Source: Hexactinellida sp. DTS-2022
Taxonomy: Eukaryota > Porifera > Hexactinellida
Length of the DNA stretch: 64,000 bases
Direction: 5' to 3'
Assembly (NCBI GenBank): GCA_028753945.1
Contig: JAPNXP010000001.1
Span: 16,978,501 to 17,042,500 of the forward strand
Under the pieces are notes generated by a model. The model was not told the origin of the DNA. It searched no databases and saw only the letters and a program-made list of their open reading frames with translations. A program made the position numbers and the translations under genes. Position 1 is the stretch's first letter; each line of letters opens with the position of its first letter. Shown here one piece after another: positions 58,157 to 64,000 of the stretch.

Positions 58157-58165
58157 GTCCAAGTT

Positions 58166-59568
58166 CTAGGGAAAAATGAATTTGATGGAAAGTATATTAT
58201 GTAGATTAAACAGTATCGGATTAAACTCTATTAAACTCTTTGATTTCCCACAATCTGAACTGTGGACCCCTCCTAACTTCAGATTTGGCAAATGGGAAAA
58301 TTATGAAAACAATAACGTTTCATTGAAAATCACAAGATTTTCTCTTATCCTAGCCTAAAATTTGAAAATTATAAATATATACAAGTTTTGAAAACGTCAT
58401 AACCAAAGGGGGTTGTGTTTTTCTATGGTATGTTACTTTGTTTGCTATGGTCCTGATATACTCACTACACGAGTGATATAAATAAATTTCCAACCTACAT
58501 TGCAACAATTAACCGATGTTGATTTAAAATTTTTTGCCAGTTAACCCGAATCTTGTACAGAACATCAAAAATTAGACTCAAATAATTATTACTAATTGAC
58601 ACGATTAACCGAAAATATTAGCTTATATTGGCATAAATCTGTTGATAGAAAAATAACAATATCAAGCGGTTGACTCCATTAACCAATGATCCCCTTAATT
58701 AAGCGGAGTTGATTGTGTTTCCAAAAACTTCATTAATTTGTAATATTTTCAATTGAGTATATTGTAATAAAATATAGTACCTATCTATTCAACTATAATT
58801 TGTTAATTTTCCCCTTGACTAATATATAAAGAAAATTTATAATCGCCAGTGATGTCAATCCCGGTATTTTGAGCAGATATGCTATGTATGAGAGATATTT
58901 TCGAGATTATAGGGATGTTCAGTGTGTAATACCGTATTCTTTCTAATTAAGGCGCCGCATTAAAATAATTACGTGTTCCAGGGGCGCCATAATTGGGAAC
59001 CAAAGAAATATGAATAGGTTCCGACGACGCTTAACATAGGACGGCACCTACCTAATTAGAGCCTCTCAGGCAAGTTCATGGCAAAGCAACAGAAGTAGAT
59101 AATTACACACATGGCTACATAGTACTATTGACAAATACTACATATTCTAGCTACTGGTGCCGCTTAGTGTACAGTGTACTAACTAATTTCTTATCAATTC
59201 TCAGACTCAGTTTTGAAAAGTGCAACTGTATCTCTAATTATGTAAGTGCCCTAAAAAAAATTATTCCGTAAGGGGCACCTTTTAATAGGACAGGGAAAAT
59301 CCCCATTACGCGCCAGGGCGCTTAACTAAGAACGACGCCTGAATTAGAACGAATACGCTACGAAGGATCGCCGTATAATAATCAATAAATATCATGAATT
59401 TTCACGAGTGATCTGCCTTACTAGAATCGAGAGTCACCACGAGTCATCGAGTCAAGAGACTTGGTAACTCGAGTCATTGAATTTTCTCACGAGTTTGTTC
59501 ACTCGGTGACTCAAGTTGTAAAGATCTTCACTCATGAAATGCCCGGGTAAATATTTATAGTATTAATA
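58166..59568. other. Gene-less stretch
   Basis: No coding signal. Near 58680 and 58710 are remnants of the 'ttaagcggagttgattgt' CAGT-type MITE family. At 59400-59520 'cgagtcatcgagtc' and 'actcgagtcattga' repeats occur. Confidence 0.45.
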
Positions 59569-59679
59569 CAGTACACCCTCGCTAATCCGATCATCGCTAA
59601 TCCGAACCCCACTAGTCCGAAAAGGAGATCCAAAACCATAACTATTTTTCGTATTAATTTGGGAATGATTAAACATCTA

Positions 59680-59865
59680 CAGTAAAACCTCCCAAAGCGG
59701 CACCTCCGAGGAGCGGCAACCTCCGAGAAGCAGCACAAAATTATTCTCCCGATGGGTCCCGCTTTGGGAGGTTTACCTGGATGAACAACCTCCGAGTAGC
59801 GGCAACCTCCGAGAAGCGGCACAAAATCATTCTCCCGATGGGTGCCGCTTTGGGAGGTTTACCTG
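59680..59865. mobile_element. CAGT-type MITE 'CAGTAAAACCTCCCAAAGCG'
   Basis: Ends CAGTAAAACCTCCCAAAGCG / inverted TTTGGGAGGTTTACCTG. A ~90-bp inner segment ('ctccgagaagcggcac...gggaggttt') is present twice in tandem. Confidence 0.8.
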
Positions 59866-60027
59866 TATATATTAAATGGAAGTATAAAAAAATAAGTCTC
59901 AGACAAGTATTTAGGTATGCTATATGTTTAAGTTTTAATTAAAAAGGTTTGAACAAGTTTGGTTCGGATTACCGGCGTCTCATTTTATAGAGGCCTAGTG
60001 AAAATGTATTACTTCACTAATCCGAAC

Positions 60028-61526
60028 CAGGGACTTCTTTAATATAGGGACTGTAAACTTCGTTTTACGGTCAAATTAGCGTAGGCCTAAAACAGTATTG
60101 TTACTTATTGATATCCCGTAATCCGCTAATGCTAGACACAGGAAATGTATTATTGTCGTATAGGAAGTCATATTTTGGGAGTCCAACGGTCATATTGGTT
60201 TATCGAAAATATTTGTGGAATGTAAGTTATGCGATTTTCACACCCTTCCATATATGGTAATATTGTTAAAATCTCGAGATTACTTAACTATGTACATATG
60301 AAATGTATCATTTTCGTACAGGAAATCATATTTTGGGAGTCCAACGGTCAAATTGGTTTATCGAAAATATTTGTGGAATGTAAGTTATGCGATTTTCACA
60401 CCTTTCCATATATGGTAATATTGTTAAAATCTCGAGATTAGTTAGTTTTATACATATGAAATTTATTATTGGCGAATGGGAAATGGGAATTCATATTTAG
60501 GGACTCAGTAGATCACATTGATTTACCTAAGGCGTTCCCCTTAGCCTATATTATTTTTTTGGCACTCTCCACAGGAGGATTTCCCCGACCCTGTTTTGTA
60601 GTTTGGCTAATTCTTACCTATCAGATATCTGTAATTATGTTGTTTATTAAAAAACAACAAGGTTGGATTCGGTTAACCGGTTAACCGTTACTGACATCGG
60701 TTAACGGTTAGAGATTTTATTAACCAGTTAGCCGGTCTATTGAATAACAGCGGAGTTATTTGGAAATTAATGTATAAAGTATTAAAATTTTTTGAATTCT
60801 ATCAGAATATGTAGTCCTAAATCCATTTCTCATCACCACTTAATAAATTTTATTGGACACCATTGATTTAAATATAGAATTGAAAGAAACTTATCAATAT
60901 TTTTTAATAAACAACATAATTACAGATACCTGATAGGTAAGAATTAGCCAAACTACAAAACAGGGTCGGGGCAATCCTCCTATTGAGAGTGCCAAAATAA
61001 TAATATAAGCTAAGGGGAACGCCTTAGGTAAATCAATGTGATCTACTGAGTCCCTAAATATGAATTCCCATTTCCCATTCGCCAATAATAAATTTCATAT
61101 GTATAAAACTAACTAATCTCGAGATTTTAACAATATTACCATATATGGAAAGGTGTGAAAATCGCATAACTTACATTCCACAAATATTTTCGATAAACCA
61201 ATATGACCGTTGGACTCCCAAAATATGATTTCCTGTACGAAAATGATACATTTCATATGTACATAGTTAAGTAATCTCGAGATTTTAACAATATTACCAT
61301 ATATGGAAGGGTGTGAAAATCGCATAACTTACATTCCACAAATATTTTCGATAAACCAATATGATCGTTGGACTCCCAAAATATGACTTCCTATACGACA
61401 ATAATACATTTCCTGTGTCTAGCATTAGCGGATTACGGGATATCAATAAGTAACAATACTGTTTTAGGCCTACGCTAATTTGACCGTAAAACGAAGTTTA
61501 CAGTCCCTATATTAAAGAAGTCCCTG
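60028..61526. mobile_element. Fold-back element with ~630-bp inverted arms
   Basis: Left arm 60028-60655 and right arm 60895-61526 are near-identical in reverse complement; ~240-bp centre. Ends CAGGGACTTCTTTAATATAG / CTATATTAAAGAAGTCCCTG. Flanks TCCGAAC (60021-60027 and 61527-61533) are identical, a 7-bp or decayed 8-bp target duplication. Within each arm a ~130-bp block ('gtccaacggtca...atctcgagatta') is repeated. Open frames in the arms are mirror copies with no recognised domain. Confidence 0.85.
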
Positions 61527-61929
61527 TCCGAACATAAAGTATTTAACAGGAACAGCTCTGTTGGGATGAGCGAGGGGTAACTGTAATAGTAATATGTGTG
61601 TTTGTGTTTCTCCTGATTATAGGCGGAGGTTTCAATCTTTCGTGGGTCCCGAGAAGAATCAAATTCGAGCGTAGAGAGTGACCAATAGGGGATCTGAAGG
61701 CTCCATGAAATCCTGAAACCATGTACAAACTATTTTTATAATTTCTAACAAACTACGCAACCATTTTATAATGCTAAAATACTGTAAATAACTTAATTAA
61801 GACAGGCCCGTAGGGGCTGAGAGTCCCTGACAATTTTCTTGACTTTTGTAATATATCTGACATTTGAATACAAATGGAATTTTATTTGAGTTAGAGATTA
61901 AGTTCTGAATGTAGTTTAATAGGTAAACC

Positions 61930-62680
61930 AATATCATACTTGTCAACCGTACAGGGATTTTACCATTTTGGCTGATCACATACAGGCGTACAGGGATTTA
62001 TTCCATTTGTACAGGGATTTTTAATTTATTAATTATGAGTCAAATAAATTATTGCCTAAATGTCTACAGTGATGATAGTATATTCTGCCATGCTTTCTGC
62101 ATTGACCTGTCATGGAAATTTTGGTCCCCTTGGAAAATTGGTCCGGGGGGACCAAAATTTTAATGAAAATTTGGTCCTTTTGTGAAATATTGCTCCCTCT
62201 GAGGTTTGTGTTATTTAGCTACCGTATTTACTAGAATAGGAGCCTAGGCGATTTTTCGCGATATTGGGAGCAAAAATTATTATGAATAAGCCTGTCACTG
62301 GAAAATTGGGCCCCGAAAAATTGATCCGGGACCAAAATTCCATGGAATATTGGAATATCAGGCTAGGACCATTTTCCATGGAATTTCGGTCCCCCGGACC
62401 AATTTTTTCGGGGACCAATTTTCTAGTGACAGACCACATAAAAGCACAACTTCGTTTATATATTTATTCAAGCGTACAGGGATTCCCTATACAGTATATA
62501 ATTCAATGCTTTCTCCTTTTCAAAGTGATGATATTGATATGTCTATAGTAATTCCCTGTATAGCAATTTCCTGGACGAGCGAGCGCAGCGAGAGATAAAA
62601 TTTTTGGGAGGTGTACAGGGATTTTGTCCATTGTACAGGGGATATTGGAGCCCAGTACAGGGATATGTAATGATATAAAT
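61930..62680. repeat. 'tacagggattccctgtaca' element with a nested palindrome
   Basis: Related to 31035-31443 and 33380-33780: 'aatgtctacagtgatgatag', 'tctgccatgc', 'caagcgtacagggatt' and 'gagcgagcgcagcgag'. It is interrupted between 'gcattgacc' and 'agaccacataaaagc' by palindromic material. Confidence 0.75.
62292..62432. mobile_element. 141-bp palindromic MITE in the 61930-62680 element
   Basis: Ends CTGTCACTGGAAAATTGG / inverted CCAATTTTCTAGTGACAG, with 'ttccatggaa' near the centre on both arms and ggaccaaaatt-type repeats. Confidence 0.7.
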
Positions 62681-62689
62681 AAATGACAG

Positions 62690-64000
62690 AGAACAATAAA
62701 AGTGCAATGCCCTTTGAAAAAAGAATTCATATTGAAAAACCAAGGAAAAAATATGATATGATATGATAGATGTGATATCACTAATAAACATACCTTGAGT
62801 AGGTTAACAAAGTTTCAAAGAAAAATTCAATAAAAATGAAGAATTCACAAATTCACAATTGAATAATTATCATGTTTGATGTGCCTACAAATAATTTATA
62901 TAAATTATTGCTTAGAGGTTTTACTTTGATATAAACTGTAACCATAATAACATACTTCAGTATAGGGTCATTAACAGAACACCTATAAATGTTTATATGA
63001 TTACGCTTAGTGTTTGGATCGGATTGAAGTAAGATTGAAGTTCAGTCCACTTGTTGCTGAAATACTTCACAATTACCAATTTGCGTGCTTATAAAGTGAT
63101 TGTAATAGCATAAATACCTAAAAGTAAATGTTAAAAATCTGAAATTTTATTGATCATGTTAGCATATTGACTTGTTTGAGTCCGCATCATTAATGTAAAT
63201 GTTCTCTTGTATTTTCAGATTTTCTTTCGTAGAGGGTGCTTATGTGCGATTAAGTAAATTTTACGCTTCTCAAAATATGACACTGACGTCATAACGTGGC
63301 TAGAGTGAGAAATTTTAATTGGAAACCTATATGCCAAAATTCAAATTTGGATCCGTTAGGAACATACAAACGAATATACCTATGTATACGTATGTATATA
63401 CACAAATTTTTGTGTTCTAATACTAGGTGGGTTTAGACTATATTTAGGTGCAGGGCAGGCCAGTAGGGGATGGGGCTTCATCATTGGTTATCCTTTTGGG
63501 ACATTTCCATCATGAGTCATGACTACTAGAAAATACTACTCTGTAAAGTAGTATTTTATAACTGAGAACGGACGGATATGGTCCTAAGTGGTCGAAGGTT
63601 ACCCTCCCCTCTTTATCATTATATGTATGTATAATTGCGTATTTCTATGCTAATGACTAGTGAAAGCTTATCTAAGTATGCATGTCAAATCGAATGCAAC
63701 CATTAAATATCTATTCGACCAATTCTCACATCTCCACTGTAGCATATGGAGGCTTTATAAGCTTCAATCAGATGATCTAACAAGAATAATGCTCTTATTC
63801 TTATGTGTTGTAACATTGATTACACAGGAATTTATTTTCTTATAAATTGTCACATATCTTAAGTTATTTAGCATTAAGTATTCTCGAATGTTAATCAAGA
63901 CCCTACTTAAAAGAAGTTTATTTTGGGTAGGCGATTATTCAAGGGGAGGAAATACCTACATATTACTTGTATACATTGCTCAATAAATTTGATATTTATG
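62690..64000. other. Right-edge stretch with no gene recognised
   Basis: No MITE ends or domains found. A 61-codon frame at 63660-63845 ends in a hydrophobic run (M-L-L-F-L-C-V-V-T-L) but has no clear start context or splice support. Confidence 0.4.

Larger units (their letters stand above)
59569..61583. mobile_element. CAGT-type element carrying two nested elements
   Basis: Ends CAGTACACCCTCGCTAATCC and inverted ...GAGCGAGGGGTAACTG, flanked by TA. It contains 59680-59865 and 60028-61526. Without them it would be about 330 bp. Confidence 0.75.

Noticed and set aside
59532..59822. 96-codon minus ORF
   Set aside because: It lies across two nested MITEs and is composed of their repeats.
60229..61325. 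Mirror-image ORFs in the fold-back element (60229-60684 plus, 60894-61325 minus)
   Set aside because: They are identical because the arms are inverted copies; no recognised domain, and the frames include repeated non-coding blocks.

Overview
Eukaryotic, AT-rich nuclear DNA from an invertebrate animal. The animal assignment rests on spliced genes for a large secreted lipid-transfer-type protein, LRR/EGF surface proteins and a Werner-type RecQ helicase. A sponge or other early-branching metazoan fits the modular secreted protein with many 'D-x-TPP' domains, but that is an inference. No bacterial operons, CRISPR arrays or rRNA were seen, and no tRNA was noticed by eye. | Layout: (1) 1-16159, minus strand: 15 exons of one very large secreted protein. 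All splice phases join without a break. It has a vitellogenin/MTP-type N-terminus, then a degenerate M23/LECT2-like domain, a SAP motif, a PAN/apple domain and a long run of fibronectin-like domains that leaves the window at base 1. (2) 16160-25600: no convincing gene; MITEs, a segmental duplication and nested tandem arrays. (3) 25896-32287, minus strand: two intronless paralogous LRR-EGF genes. The second is split by a 721-bp hAT-like insertion with a perfect 8-bp target duplication. A small candidate terminal exon lies between them. (4) 33960-42870: six near-identical ~690-bp cassettes on both strands plus one diverged relative. Each has two back-to-back TATAAATA boxes; one side leads to a 42-codon ORF of repeated x-x-D-D-D-K heptads. 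Two copies sit in a large inverted duplication. This is the best candidate for an undescribed system. (5) 43200-48000: repeats, including clusters of small hairpins, a 141-bp array and a 25-bp minisatellite. (6) 48989-50929, plus strand: an intact single-exon WRN-like RecQ helicase. (7) 51400-57100: MITEs, a decayed CR1/L2-like retrotransposon fragment and the second copy of the segmental duplication. (8) 57296-58156, minus strand: a small ORF broken by one in-frame TAA. (9) 58200-64000: nested transposons, including a 1.5-kb fold-back element. | Transposon load is heavy. Many elements have CAGT...ACTG ends, most of them flanked by TA (pogo/Tigger-like MITEs), and at least five hAT-type insertions have exact or 7/8 8-bp target duplications. 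Three insertions can be confirmed inside the window because a paralogous copy keeps the empty site.
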